From DASRFA01 sp035651755 (GTDB lineage Bacteria > Desulfobacterota > Binatia > UBA12015), in NCBI GenBank assembly GCA_035651755.1, contig DASRFA010000027.1:186001-250000 (forward strand): DNA of 64,000 nt, written 5' to 3'. Positions 32,198 to 41,541 of the stretch are shown one piece after another. The translations under genes were made by a program, and so were the position numbers. Under the pieces are notes generated by a model. The model ran no database searches and was not told the origin of the DNA. It saw nothing but the letters and a program-made list of their open reading frames with translations. Positions within the stretch are counted from its first letter, which is position 1. Each line of letters opens with the position of its first letter.

Positions 32198-33129
32198 CTC
32201 GGGCGGTACTCCTCGTACTGGAAGCGCGCGTAGTGCGCGGCGATCCCGAGCGCGAACGCGACGTGGAGGAGGATCGCGGTCACCGACTTCATGCCCCGGT
32301 CGCGGTAGCGCCGGTCCACGAGGCCCGCCGCGAACCAGCAGGGCGCCGCGATTCCCTGCCGGACGACGAGGCCCAGGGCGGCGCGCAGGTCCTCCCGCTT
32401 GACCCCGCTCCCGTTGATCGGATGCATGTTGCCGTAGCGGAATCGGCGCGTGAGGATCCATCGCAGGTTCGCGCGCGCCGCCGGGACCGGCCCGTGGACG
32501 ATCGCCTCGCGCGACCAGATCATGCGCGCCCCGCGCGCGCGCAGGCGGTTGAAGAACGCGCTGTCCTCGCCGCCGGTCCGGCCGAAGCGCGGATCGAACG
32601 GCTGCGCGAGGTCCGCGACGAGCGCGCGCCGGAAGAGCGAGTTCGCGGTCGTGGGGAAGTAGCCGTCGGTCGACCCGGTGGGCGGGCTCGGGCGGTTGAA
32701 GACCGGACACTCGCGGATCCAGCCGGGCGTCCCCGGCCGGAACTCGGGCGCGACCGGCCCGTGCACGACGTCCGCCTCGTGCGCGACGAGCGCTCGGTGG
32801 AGCTCGGCCAGCCACCTCCGGTCGGGCCGGAGGTCGTCGTCCGTGGTCGCGACGAAGTCGCCGCGCGCGAGCGAGAGCGACTTGTTGCGCGCGAGCGACA
32901 CGCTCTGCTCGGGCTCGACCGCGTACGCGATCTCGGTGCCGCGCGCCGCGCTCGCGAGCTTCCGGACGACCGGCTCGGCGCTGCCCTGGCGATCGTTGTC
33001 CGCGACCGCGATGCGGAAGCCGAAGCGGCCGTCGGTCTCCTGTGCCAGCAGGGCCCGCAGCAGGTTCTCGAGGAGCTCCGGCCGCTTGTAGGAGGCGACG
33101 CAGACGTCGATCTCTGCTGCCGATGGCAT
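32194..33129 (-). CDS. Glycosyltransferase family 2
   Basis: 311 residues. N-terminal DVCVASYKRPELLENLLRALL is the GT2 start, with the metal-binding DXD-type motif TTDDDLRPD, then GGEDSAFFNRLRARG, typical of GT2 acceptors. A hydrophobic helix near the C-terminus (VTAILLHVAFALGIAAHY) may anchor it to the membrane. In one operon with the PIG-L-like deacetylase upstream (20-base gap) and the small membrane protein downstream. Sugar and acceptor unknown. Confidence 0.85.
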   Translation of the reverse strand: MPSAAEIDVCVASYKRPELLENLLRALLAQETDGRFGFRIAVADNDRQGSAEPVVRKLASAARGTEIAYAVEPEQSVSLARNKSLSLARGDFVATTDDDLRPDRRWLAELHRALVAHEADVVHGPVAPEFRPGTPGWIRECPVFNRPSPPTGSTDGYFPTTANSLFRRALVADLAQPFDPRFGRTGGEDSAFFNRLRARGARMIWSREAIVHGPVPAARANLRWILTRRFRYGNMHPINGSGVKREDLRAALGLVVRQGIAAPCWFAAGLVDRRYRDRGMKSVTAILLHVAFALGIAAHYARFQYEEYRPR

Positions 33130-33149
33130 GTCGCTGCGCGCGCGGCCGG

Positions 33150-33917
33150 TCAGAAGAGCGACGTCGCCACCGGAACCCAGTGGCCGGCGTAGGTGATCGC
33201 GCGCTCGATGTCGCCGCGCTCGAGGAGCAGGCGCGCGCGCCGCTCGTACCGGAGCACCCGGTCGCTTCCCGGCTCCGGCAGCTCCGCCGCCGCGGGCATC
33301 ACGACCTCGACCGCGAGCGCGTCCCGCGGCAGCTCCGTGAGGAGCGGGCCCATCTGCGCGGCGAGCATCGTGTAGATGCGATCGCGCGCCTCGACCTTCC
33401 GGTCGAGCTCCGCCGACGAGATCGGCCACTCGACGACCGCGCCGCACGCCGGCGCCGGCCGCTGGACGCGGTAGGCCTCCTCTTCACCGTCCGTCTGGTG
33501 GACGAGCGGCACCTCGAAGATCTCGGCTGCCGGCTCCTCGCGCAGCGCGGCGCGCACGATCGGAAGCGACATGTCGTGGACCGGGTTGTAGAACTCGACG
33601 GAGTCGCAGAGGATCTGCGTCGGGCGGAGCTCGTGCAGCACGTCGCGCACGCGGGCCGCGACGTCGGCGTAGAATCCGGCGTCGCGCTCGAGGAGCGCGT
33701 CGTAGAACGACTGCTCGGTGTACCCGAGGAAGCAGGCGTGCTCGGCGAGGCCGATGCTGCGAAGCCCGGCGCGCGTCTCTTCCACGCGCCTCTCGCCGCC
33801 GCCGTCGGTCAGATAGACGAGCGAGGGCCGGAGCGACTGCAGCATGCCGAAGATCGCGAGCTCGTGGTTCGGGTGGCTGAAGACGACCGCCGTCGTCGCG
33901 CCGTCTCTACGGAGCAT
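33150..33917 (-). CDS. PIG-L/LmbE-like deacetylase family protein
   Basis: 255 residues. The zinc motif usually reading HPDDE appears as HPNHE (FSHPNHELAIFGML), and the later H in NPVHDMSLP fits the third ligand. Such enzymes deacetylate N-acetylglucosaminyl groups. The Asp-to-Asn/His changes at the motif leave activity uncertain. The operon partner is a GT2 glycosyltransferase. Confidence 0.7.
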   Translation of the reverse strand: MLRRDGATTAVVFSHPNHELAIFGMLQSLRPSLVYLTDGGGERRVEETRAGLRSIGLAEHACFLGYTEQSFYDALLERDAGFYADVAARVRDVLHELRPTQILCDSVEFYNPVHDMSLPIVRAALREEPAAEIFEVPLVHQTDGEEEAYRVQRPAPACGAVVEWPISSAELDRKVEARDRIYTMLAAQMGPLLTELPRDALAVEVVMPAAAELPEPGSDRVLRYERRARLLLERGDIERAITYAGHWVPVATSLF

Positions 33918-33950
33918 CCTGCGAAGAGCAGCACACCGATCCGCCGAGCG

Positions 33951-35129
33951 TCAAGCGGCGCTTTCCGGCGGAGGCTCCTCGCGCAGGAGCCAGGCGAGGT
34001 TCCGCTCGAAGAGCCCGGGCGAAGCGTCCGGCGTCAGCGCGTCCGCCGCCTTCCGGTAGTCGTCGAGCGCGTGCGCCGTGCCCTCGCTGTGCGGCCAGTC
34101 GCTGCACGCCATGAAGAGGTCGCCCGATTGGCGCGCGAGGAGGTCGGCCCGCTCGTAGGAGAACGCGGCGACCCGGACGTGTCGCTTCACGTACGCGCTC
34201 GGCTCCATGGCGAGCGGGTAGGGCGCGCGGCCGTTCAGGCGCGTGGTGAAGCTCACGCCGCCGTCGAGGAAGCGGAGGAAAAGCGGCACCCAGATGGCCG
34301 AGAGCTCCATCACCCCGATCCGGAGGTCCGGGTGGCGCTCGAAGACCCCGTTGATCGTGAGGTCGGCGAGCGCGAGCGCCGCGCCCGTCCAGAGGAAGAC
34401 CGACGTCAAGACCAGGTCGTCGCGCGTCTCCTCGTCGGGGCCCGCGTCGGTGTACCAGGCGTCGGCGAAAGGGCGCTCCACGTTCGCCACGTGGAAGACC
34501 GGCGTCACCCCGCGCTCGACGAACGCCGACCACGCGCGGTCGAGCTCGGGATGCGACAGCGCGCGGCCGTCGACGAGGCCGGGCGAGATCATCGCGAGCC
34601 GGACGCCGCCGCGCGCGAGCGCCGCGAGCTGGCGGTCGAGCCAGCCGAGGTCGCGGAGCGTCAGGTGCGCGACCGGATGGAGGCGCCCGCGGCCTGCCGC
34701 CGCGACCTCGAGCGCGAAGCGGTTCCATGCGCCCATGTTGGCGCGCGTCGCGGCGAGGTCGTCGCGCAGGACGCGCTCCCAGCCGAGCCCGTAGTTCGGA
34801 AAGAGGACGGTCGCGCCGATCCCCATGCGGTCGAGCTCGGCGAGCCGGGCGACCGGGTCCGTGTACGACGCCGGCAGCACCTCGTCGTACCGAGCGCGCG
34901 CTTTCACGCCGGCGCGCACGTCGGCGAGGTGCGCTCCGACGGCATCGGTCTCTCCCGGCACGGTCACGTGCGCGACCGAGATCCGCCGCCCGTTCCAGAC
35001 GACGTGCGTGTGCCCGGCCTCGTCGTCGACCATGCCGATCGCGAGCTCGCGGTCGCCGGGGTCGGCATAGTCGCGCCACATCACGCGCGGCTCGAAGAGG
35101 TGCTGATCGCTGTCGAGCATCGTCGCCAT
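33951..35129 (-). CDS. Amidohydrolase-2 family metal-dependent hydrolase
   Basis: 392 residues. N-terminal MLDSDQHLFEP is the D-X-H metal motif of amidohydrolase-2 proteins; later HPVAHLTLRDLG, PVFHVANVE and CSDWPHSEG give further ligands. Related enzymes decarboxylate or hydrolyse aromatic and polyketide acids. A paralogue lies at 36652, and an amidase between them, suggesting a catabolic island. Substrate unknown. Confidence 0.85.
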   Translation of the reverse strand: MATMLDSDQHLFEPRVMWRDYADPGDRELAIGMVDDEAGHTHVVWNGRRISVAHVTVPGETDAVGAHLADVRAGVKARARYDEVLPASYTDPVARLAELDRMGIGATVLFPNYGLGWERVLRDDLAATRANMGAWNRFALEVAAAGRGRLHPVAHLTLRDLGWLDRQLAALARGGVRLAMISPGLVDGRALSHPELDRAWSAFVERGVTPVFHVANVERPFADAWYTDAGPDEETRDDLVLTSVFLWTGAALALADLTINGVFERHPDLRIGVMELSAIWVPLFLRFLDGGVSFTTRLNGRAPYPLAMEPSAYVKRHVRVAAFSYERADLLARQSGDLFMACSDWPHSEGTAHALDDYRKAADALTPDASPGLFERNLAWLLREEPPPESAA

Positions 35130-35244
35130 GGGACTTCCTCCGGTCGCATCCGATCGTTTGGCGCATTTCGTACGTCATGTGAAGGTGCTCGCCGGACGCG
35201 CCGCGCGCCCGCGGCGCGCCGCGGGCGGGCAGGGGGCTCGTGCA

Positions 35245-36639
35245 ATGGCGGACGTCGATCTCTGGTACGCCGGCATCTCGGAGGTTGCGGACCGGCTCGC
35301 CCGGCGGGAGCTCTCTCCCGTCGAGCTGACGCGCGCGATGCTGGATCGGATCGCCGCCCTGGATCCGAAGCTCCACGCCTACGCGACCGTGACGACCGAG
35401 GTCGCGCTCGAGCAGGCGAAGGCTGCCGAGGCCGAGATCGCGCGCGGCGAGCGACGCGGTCCGCTCCACGGCGTGCCGATCGCCGTCAAGGACCTCTGCT
35501 ACACGTGCGGCATCCCGACGGCGGCCGGCATGCCGATCCACGCCGGCTTCCTGCCGGAGCACGACGCGACGGTCGTCACGCGGCTCCGCGAAGCCGGCGC
35601 GGTGCTGCTCGGCAAGCTGCAGCTGACCGAGGGGGCGATGGCGGACCACCACCCGGACGTGACGCCACCGGTGAATCCGTGGAACGCGTCGCACTGGGCG
35701 GGCGCGTCGTCGAGCGGCTCGGGAGTCGCGACGGCCGCGGGCCTCTGCTTCGCGTCGCTCGGGTCGGACACGGGCGGCTCCATCCGCTTTCCGTCCGCGA
35801 TGAACGGCGTCACCGGCATCAAGCCGACCTGGGGTCGCGTCAGCCGCCACGGCATCTTCCCGCTCGGCCCGACGCTCGACCACGTCGGCCCGATGGCGCG
35901 CAGCGCCGAGGACGCGGCGATCGTGCTCGGCGCGATCGCGGGCGCGGACGCGAGCGACCCGACGGCGCTCGCCGCTCCGGTCCCGGACTACCTCGCGCTC
36001 GCGCCCGAGGTGCGTGGCGTCCGGATCGGCGTGGACGACGCGAGCTTCGCGCGCGTCGCGCCGGAGGTGGAGGGCGCTGTGCGCGGCGCGGTCCGCGAGC
36101 TCGAGCGGCTCGGCGGCAGGGCGTTCGCCGTCCGCCTCCCGCCGAGCGAGGCGCTGGCGCGCGGCTTCGTCGCATACTGCGCCCCCGAGGCGGCGCTCGC
36201 GCACGCCGAGACCTTCCCGTCGCGCGCGGCCGAGTACGGGCCGAACATGCGCGCGTTCCTCGACGTCGGCCGCATGATCACCGGCATGCAGCGCGCCGAG
36301 GTCGACTTCGCGAGCCGGCAGTTCTCAGGGGCGCTCGCCGCGCTCTTCGAGCGGGTCGACCTGATCGCGGTGCCGGTCGTTTCGGCGATCGGCATGACGC
36401 TCGATCGGATCGCGGCGCTCGCCGGCGACGCGGACTCGTTCGCCGAGTTCCTGCGCTTCACCGCGCCGTTCGACTTTTCCGGCAGCCCGACGATCACGAT
36501 GCCGTGCGGGTTCGAGCCGGACGGGGTGCCGATCGGCTTCCAGCTCGTCGGCCCGCATCTCGCGGAGGACCGGCTGATCGCCGCCGGACGCGCGTTCCAG
36601 GCGGCGACCGACTGGCATCGGCGGCACCCGTCGGTCTGA
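35245..36639 (+). CDS. Amidase-signature-family amidase (GatA-like)
   Basis: 464 residues, full-length amidase. Catalytic Lys in VPIAVKDLCYTCG; serine cluster WAGASSSGSGVATAAG; GSDTGGSIRFPSAMNGVTGIKPTWG. The C-terminus MPCGFEPDGVPIGFQLVGP is standard. The GatA-like body but isolated position, with no gatB/C neighbours, favours a catabolic amidase over aminoacyl-tRNA amidotransferase. Divergent from the amidohydrolase at 33951. Confidence 0.92.
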   Translation: MADVDLWYAGISEVADRLARRELSPVELTRAMLDRIAALDPKLHAYATVTTEVALEQAKAAEAEIARGERRGPLHGVPIAVKDLCYTCGIPTAAGMPIHAGFLPEHDATVVTRLREAGAVLLGKLQLTEGAMADHHPDVTPPVNPWNASHWAGASSSGSGVATAAGLCFASLGSDTGGSIRFPSAMNGVTGIKPTWGRVSRHGIFPLGPTLDHVGPMARSAEDAAIVLGAIAGADASDPTALAAPVPDYLALAPEVRGVRIGVDDASFARVAPEVEGAVRGAVRELERLGGRAFAVRLPPSEALARGFVAYCAPEAALAHAETFPSRAAEYGPNMRAFLDVGRMITGMQRAEVDFASRQFSGALAALFERVDLIAVPVVSAIGMTLDRIAALAGDADSFAEFLRFTAPFDFSGSPTITMPCGFEPDGVPIGFQLVGPHLAEDRLIAAGRAFQAATDWHRRHPSV

Positions 36640-36651
36640 TCGCCGGTCGCT

Positions 36652-37746
36652 CTACGCTTCGGCGACGGAGATCCCGTACAGCCGGCGCGCGTTGTCGAAG
36701 ACCATCTTCCGGGTCTCGTCCGCCGGCACGCCCGCGAACGCGCGCTCGGCGAAGGCGCGGCTCTCGGGGAACGTGCTCTCCCCGTGCGGATAGTCCGTCG
36801 ACCACATGAGCTGGTCGACGCCGAACGTGTGGCGCTCCCGAACGCCGACCGGATCGTCGATGAAGGTCGCGTAGACCTGACGGCGGAGGTACGCGCTCGG
36901 CTCTTCCGCCAGCCCGAGCTCGTTCCACCAGCGGTGCACGCGGTAGGCGTGGTCCATGTACTCGGCGACGAACGGCAGCCAGCCGATGTAGGCCTCGACC
37001 GACACGACGCGGAGCTCGGGATGGCGCGCCAGCACGCCGCCGAAGACGAGGTCCGCGAGCGGCTGCGCCATCTCCATCTTGGTCATGACGACGTCGCTCA
37101 TGAAGGCGGGGCCGCCGTCGAAGCGGTGGCGGCGCGCGAACCCGAAGCCGACGTGGAGTCCCGCGGGCATCGCGGTCTCGACGAGCGCGTCGAAGATCGG
37201 GCGCCACTCCGCATCCCACCACTGCCCGGACGGCGGCGACGCCGGGAGGAGTGCGCCGCGCAGGCCGCGCCCGCGCGCTCGCCGGATCTCGGCCGCCGCG
37301 TCGTCCGGGCTCGACATCGGGACGTACGCGACGCCGAGCAGGCGGTCGGGCGCGACCGAACAGTAGTCCGCGAGCCAGTCGTTGTAGGCGGCGTGGCTCG
37401 CGAAGAAGAGCTCGCGGTCGTCGGTCGCGAGCGGCCCGCCGCCGTAGAGCACCTCGGCGACGATCCCGTCCCGTTCCTGGTCGACGAGCCGCGCGCGCGG
37501 GTCGTGGCCGCCCCGGACCTGCTCGGCGAAGCGCCGGTACGCGAAGCCGTGGCCTTCGCGCTTCTTCCCCGCGATCGAGTTGATCGCCATGACCGGCGTG
37601 CGCCGTCCCTCGAAGACGGTGAAGTCGCCCTCGTCGGTCGACTCCACGCGCGGCGCGCGGTCGCGGAAACGCGCGGGGAGGTATTCCCGCCAGAACGTCG
37701 GCAGCGGGACGACGTGCGAGTCGGCCGAGATCAGCGGGCCGGTCAT
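36652..37746 (-). CDS. Amidohydrolase-2 family metal-dependent hydrolase, paralogue
   Basis: 364 residues. ISADSHVVPLPTFW carries the D-X-H metal motif; GLHVGFGFARRH and STDYPHGESTFPES supply later ligands. Same family as 33951 but clearly diverged. Convergent with the amidase at 35245 with a 12-base gap. May act on a similar aromatic or enol substrate; not assignable. Confidence 0.85.
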   Translation of the reverse strand: MTGPLISADSHVVPLPTFWREYLPARFRDRAPRVESTDEGDFTVFEGRRTPVMAINSIAGKKREGHGFAYRRFAEQVRGGHDPRARLVDQERDGIVAEVLYGGGPLATDDRELFFASHAAYNDWLADYCSVAPDRLLGVAYVPMSSPDDAAAEIRRARGRGLRGALLPASPPSGQWWDAEWRPIFDALVETAMPAGLHVGFGFARRHRFDGGPAFMSDVVMTKMEMAQPLADLVFGGVLARHPELRVVSVEAYIGWLPFVAEYMDHAYRVHRWWNELGLAEEPSAYLRRQVYATFIDDPVGVRERHTFGVDQLMWSTDYPHGESTFPESRAFAERAFAGVPADETRKMVFDNARRLYGISVAEA

Positions 37747-37945
37747 GCCGCGGAGTCTATCGCGCGGCAGCTCGAGATCGCCAGGCCGCCACCGGATCGG
37801 GCACGACCGATCCGTGATCGTAGAAGCCGACCGGACACGAGCAGTCCGGCACCCAGCCGTCGCCCGTCCGCGAGCGACGCCAGGTCACACTGCCGCCCGC
37901 GCCCGGCGCCGCGGCAAGGCGTCGCCCGTGCTCTGCGCGCGTCCG

Positions 37946-40093
37946 TCAGTTGCCCGGGCAGCGGAGCCCCTGGTTGTCCTCGATGATCGTCTGGTCGGCG
38001 CCGTTCGTGACGCCGTCGAGATTGACGTCGTACCAGCTCGAGAGCCCGGTCGTGTCGGCGTAGAACCGCCAGTCGTCGAGGTCGAGGTCGTTCACGACGC
38101 CGTCGATGTTTCCGTCGCCCGGGCACGGCGGCTGCGATCCCAGGATCTGCGCGAGCTCGGCGGAGAGCGCGTCGAAGCTCCGCTGCTGCTCGGTCGTGAG
38201 CGCATCCAGCGGCAGCTCGGTGCCCTCCTTGTCGATGCGCGGCACGGGGACGTCTTCGTCGATCTCGTAGAACTCGGTCGTGGTGGTCTGCACGCACGGG
38301 TCGTCCTGCGAGACGTAGAACTGGCCCGAGTTCTGGACGATCTTGTAGCGGTCGTTCCGGATGCCGACGGAGCCGAGCGGCGCGATCGAATACGGCTCGA
38401 GCCCCTCGCCGACGACGAACTCGACGACCTCGCAGCAGTACCTGAAGCCGTCGGGCGGGATGCCGTTCGTCATCGGATCGTCGTGCCCCTCGCCCCACCA
38501 GATGCCGTTGTTGTCCTCGCAGACGCCCTTCGTGACGGGGATCTGCGTGCAGGTGTTGCTGATCGTGCACGGGCCGTTGATCGCGCCGTTCGCCTGAAGG
38601 TTCGCGTCGACCTGCGTGAAGTTCGACCTCCGGATGCTCTCGTGGTCGGGCTCGACGAGGTACGGCAGCATCGGCTCGGAGTCGATCGTCCGCGGCACCG
38701 CGGCGCGCACGTCCGCGATGCCGGCGATCTCGCCGAAGAGCGCGAAGAGGTCGACGATGTTCACCATGTGCGACACCGCGCGGTTCGGCTCGCGCACGAG
38801 CGGTCCCGCGACGACGAGCGGCACCCAGACGCCGGTCTGGTAGGCGGTTCCCTTCGCGCGGGTCGGGTCGAACGGCGGCTTGACGGTCTGGCCGAGCGTC
38901 CCGTTGTCGCCCACGATGACCACCATCGCGTTCGTCTGGGCGGGATCGTAGACGAACGAGCCGTCCTCGCCCCGCTGCGCGAGGCCGGTCGACACGAGGA
39001 GTCGCTGGATCTCGGTGTCGATCGACTGGATCATCAGGTTCTGGATCAATCGCTGCGCGTTCGTATTCGCGCAGTCGAGATCGCTCGAGCCGGCGTTCTC
39101 GGGGTCCGTCTCGTCCGCCGGCGGCTGCATGAGCGGCGTGTGCGCGGAAGCGAAGGCGACGGTCGCCATCCACGGGCGGCCCGCCGGCCGGGAGTTGATC
39201 CACTCGATCGCGGCGTCGACGCCGAACGCGGCGCGGAACTGCCGCGAGCGCGGGTCGGTCGGCGCGAGCGCATCAACCGTTCCGTCGGGGAAGTTGTAGA
39301 CGACCGGCGACACGTAGTGGCCGCTCAGCGTCTGGAAGCTCACGTAGCCGGGCATCGGGCTCTGGCACGTCTTGCCGGGATCGAAGACGCCGCCCTCGTC
39401 GCGACACGTCCGGCCGGGCGGGATCGGACCGCTGCTCGCGAGCTCGCGACAGGTCCCGTTCGCGCGGTAGCAGGCGCCCGAGTCGGCGCCGCCGAGCTTC
39501 GCGCCGGGGACGAAGCCGCACGACCACGTACCGGGCGGCGCGACGCCGCCCGCGGTCGTGTCGATCGACGACGGGTCGCCGGTCTCGTCGAGCCAGCCCG
39601 CGAAGTAGTCCCAGCCGACGTCGTGGACCATCCGGAGGCCGGCGGGGTCGTTGCCCTGCAGGCCGATGTGGAACTTCCCGAAGAGCCCGCTCTCGTATCC
39701 GCGCTGCGCGAGGAGCTTCGGCACCGTCGTCTCGTAGGGCGAGATCATCGAGTTCGCGAGGTCGCTCGGGCCGAGCGCGCCGAAGACGTTCGTCCGGAGC
39801 GGGTAGCGCCCCGTGTAGAAGACGGCGCGGCTCGTCGAGCAGGCCGGCATCGACCACGTGTTCCGGAACTGCACCCCGCCGGCCGCGATCTGGTCGATCG
39901 TGGGCGTCTTCGGCGGATCGGCGCCGCCGTACCCGAAGAGCTTCATCTGGTCGATCCCGACGTCGTCCATGACGACGAAGACGATGTTCGGCGGCGTTGC
40001 CGGCGTACGATCGCTGCAGCCGATGGCGAGCAGCGCGAGTACGAGAACGGAGAGCAGCGCGGAAGCGAGTCGGAATCTCGGGAGAGCGCCCAT
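37946..40093 (-). CDS. Lipoprotein sulfatase with C-terminal dockerin-like repeats
   Basis: 715 residues. Lipobox LLAIGC (Cys26), then an alkaline-phosphatase/sulfatase fold: metal Asp pair in FVVMDDVG (43-44), and the active-site motif PACSTSRAVFYTGR. Cys85 sits in C-S-T-S-R, with Thr where the usual formylglycine motif has Pro (CXPXR), so maturation may be weak or the enzyme may act otherwise. Length is large for the family. The tail (GDGNIDGVVNDLDLDDW and DVNLDGVTNGADQTII) has two calcium-binding dockerin-type repeats, suggesting docking to a surface partner. Large Cys-rich insertion in the middle. Monocistronic. Confidence 0.85.
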   Translation of the reverse strand: MGALPRFRLASALLSVLVLALLAIGCSDRTPATPPNIVFVVMDDVGIDQMKLFGYGGADPPKTPTIDQIAAGGVQFRNTWSMPACSTSRAVFYTGRYPLRTNVFGALGPSDLANSMISPYETTVPKLLAQRGYESGLFGKFHIGLQGNDPAGLRMVHDVGWDYFAGWLDETGDPSSIDTTAGGVAPPGTWSCGFVPGAKLGGADSGACYRANGTCRELASSGPIPPGRTCRDEGGVFDPGKTCQSPMPGYVSFQTLSGHYVSPVVYNFPDGTVDALAPTDPRSRQFRAAFGVDAAIEWINSRPAGRPWMATVAFASAHTPLMQPPADETDPENAGSSDLDCANTNAQRLIQNLMIQSIDTEIQRLLVSTGLAQRGEDGSFVYDPAQTNAMVVIVGDNGTLGQTVKPPFDPTRAKGTAYQTGVWVPLVVAGPLVREPNRAVSHMVNIVDLFALFGEIAGIADVRAAVPRTIDSEPMLPYLVEPDHESIRRSNFTQVDANLQANGAINGPCTISNTCTQIPVTKGVCEDNNGIWWGEGHDDPMTNGIPPDGFRYCCEVVEFVVGEGLEPYSIAPLGSVGIRNDRYKIVQNSGQFYVSQDDPCVQTTTTEFYEIDEDVPVPRIDKEGTELPLDALTTEQQRSFDALSAELAQILGSQPPCPGDGNIDGVVNDLDLDDWRFYADTTGLSSWYDVNLDGVTNGADQTIIEDNQGLRCPGN

Positions 40094-40170
40094 GGGCGGC
40101 CTCGCCTATCCCAGAGGCTCGGCGTTGCCAAGGGCGAGCGCGCCGCCGCGGCGGCGCGTCTGCCATGGTG

Positions 40171-41400
40171 TCACGCGGACGCGCGCGTCGACGTGCGCGA
40201 GGGCGCGGCCTCCGCACGCTGCACGCGGCCGAGCAGCAGGTACCCGGGCGCGACCGCGACCAGGACGCACGCGCAGAGCGTCCACGCGGCCGGGATGCCG
40301 GCGCTGCGCGCGAGCCAGCCGAGCGTGACGAGGCCCGTCGCGCCGCCGATCGTGAAGCTCATGCTGGCGACGGACAGCACGGTCGCGCGCAGCTCGGGCG
40401 CGATGTGCTCGTTCAGCCACGCCTGGTACGGCGGGCTCGATACCGAGAACGCGAACTCCATGATCAGGAGCCCCGTCAGCACGATGGCGAAGTCGCTCCC
40501 GAGCGCCGCGATCGCGATCCCGATCGCGCGCACGACGCACGACGCGAACAGCACGATCTCCCGGCTCGTCCGATTCAGCGCCCGCTCCGCGAACGCGCTC
40601 CCGAGCACGCCGACGCCGCTCACCAGCGCCCAGATCCACCCGAAGACCCAGAGGCTCCGGCCGGCGAGCAGCTCTTCGAGCCGCGCCGGCCAGAGGAAGT
40701 GGACCGGCATGATGCCGATCGCCGCGGCCGCGGTGAGGAGGCAGAGGAGCCGCACGATCGCCGTCGTGCGCACGGCCGAGACCGAGGCCCGCATGATCCC
40801 GGCGATCGAGCGGTGCGCGTTCGACCAGGTGGGCCGGCTCGCGGGCGGCCGCTCGTGCATCGCGGCCATCGCGTAGGCGCCGGTCGCTCCGAAGCCGACG
40901 GCCGCGATCAGCCACGGAAGGGCGATCTCGTAGTCGGCGATGAAGCCGCCCACGATTCCGCCGACGATCATCTGCGCGCGCGCGATGCCCTGCGCGCGCG
41001 CGAAGACCCGGTCGATCGGGCCCTGGCGACCCTCCTCGCGCATGCCGTCGACGGCCCACGCGTCGAGCGCTCCCGACGCGAGCGTCGTCCCGATCGCATC
41101 GATCGCTTCGGCGATCAGGCAATCGACGTAGCCGGTCGCGAAGAAGTAGAGCGCGAACGCCGCCATGCGCGTGAAGCACGCGAGGACGAAGGAGACGCGC
41201 CGGCCGAAGAGGTCGGCCACGGCTCCCGTCGGCACCTCGAAGAGGAACGTGACCACGAAGTACGTCGCGAGGACGGACGACGCCTGCAGGACGTCGAGGC
41301 CGCGGCTCAGGAGGAAGAGCGGGTAGATCGGCCCCATGAACCAGGCCCACGCCATGTAGGTGCCCTGGAGGACGTAGTATCGGCGCTCGGTCGTGGCCAT
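40171..41400 (-). CDS. MFS transporter
   Basis: 409 residues with about twelve membrane helices. The motif A-like loop between helices 2 and 3 (EVPTGAVADLFGRRVSF) and the first-helix YYVLQGTYMAWAWF are typical. Likely proton-driven transport of small solutes or drugs; substrate unknown. Separated by 141 bases from the adenylate cyclase, transcribed divergently. Confidence 0.88.
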   Translation of the reverse strand: MATTERRYYVLQGTYMAWAWFMGPIYPLFLLSRGLDVLQASSVLATYFVVTFLFEVPTGAVADLFGRRVSFVLACFTRMAAFALYFFATGYVDCLIAEAIDAIGTTLASGALDAWAVDGMREEGRQGPIDRVFARAQGIARAQMIVGGIVGGFIADYEIALPWLIAAVGFGATGAYAMAAMHERPPASRPTWSNAHRSIAGIMRASVSAVRTTAIVRLLCLLTAAAAIGIMPVHFLWPARLEELLAGRSLWVFGWIWALVSGVGVLGSAFAERALNRTSREIVLFASCVVRAIGIAIAALGSDFAIVLTGLLIMEFAFSVSSPPYQAWLNEHIAPELRATVLSVASMSFTIGGATGLVTLGWLARSAGIPAAWTLCACVLVAVAPGYLLLGRVQRAEAAPSRTSTRASA

Positions 41401-41541
41401 GGGGATCGCCCAGGCTAGCGGCAGCGTCGGCGGCGTACCAGGTGGGGCTTGCGACGGGCGTGGAACGCGAGGGCCGTTGCGTCCGCGATGGACGGCCTTG
41501 CAACCGGTGTCACCCGCGCTGCGTTGATGTAGGACGATCGG

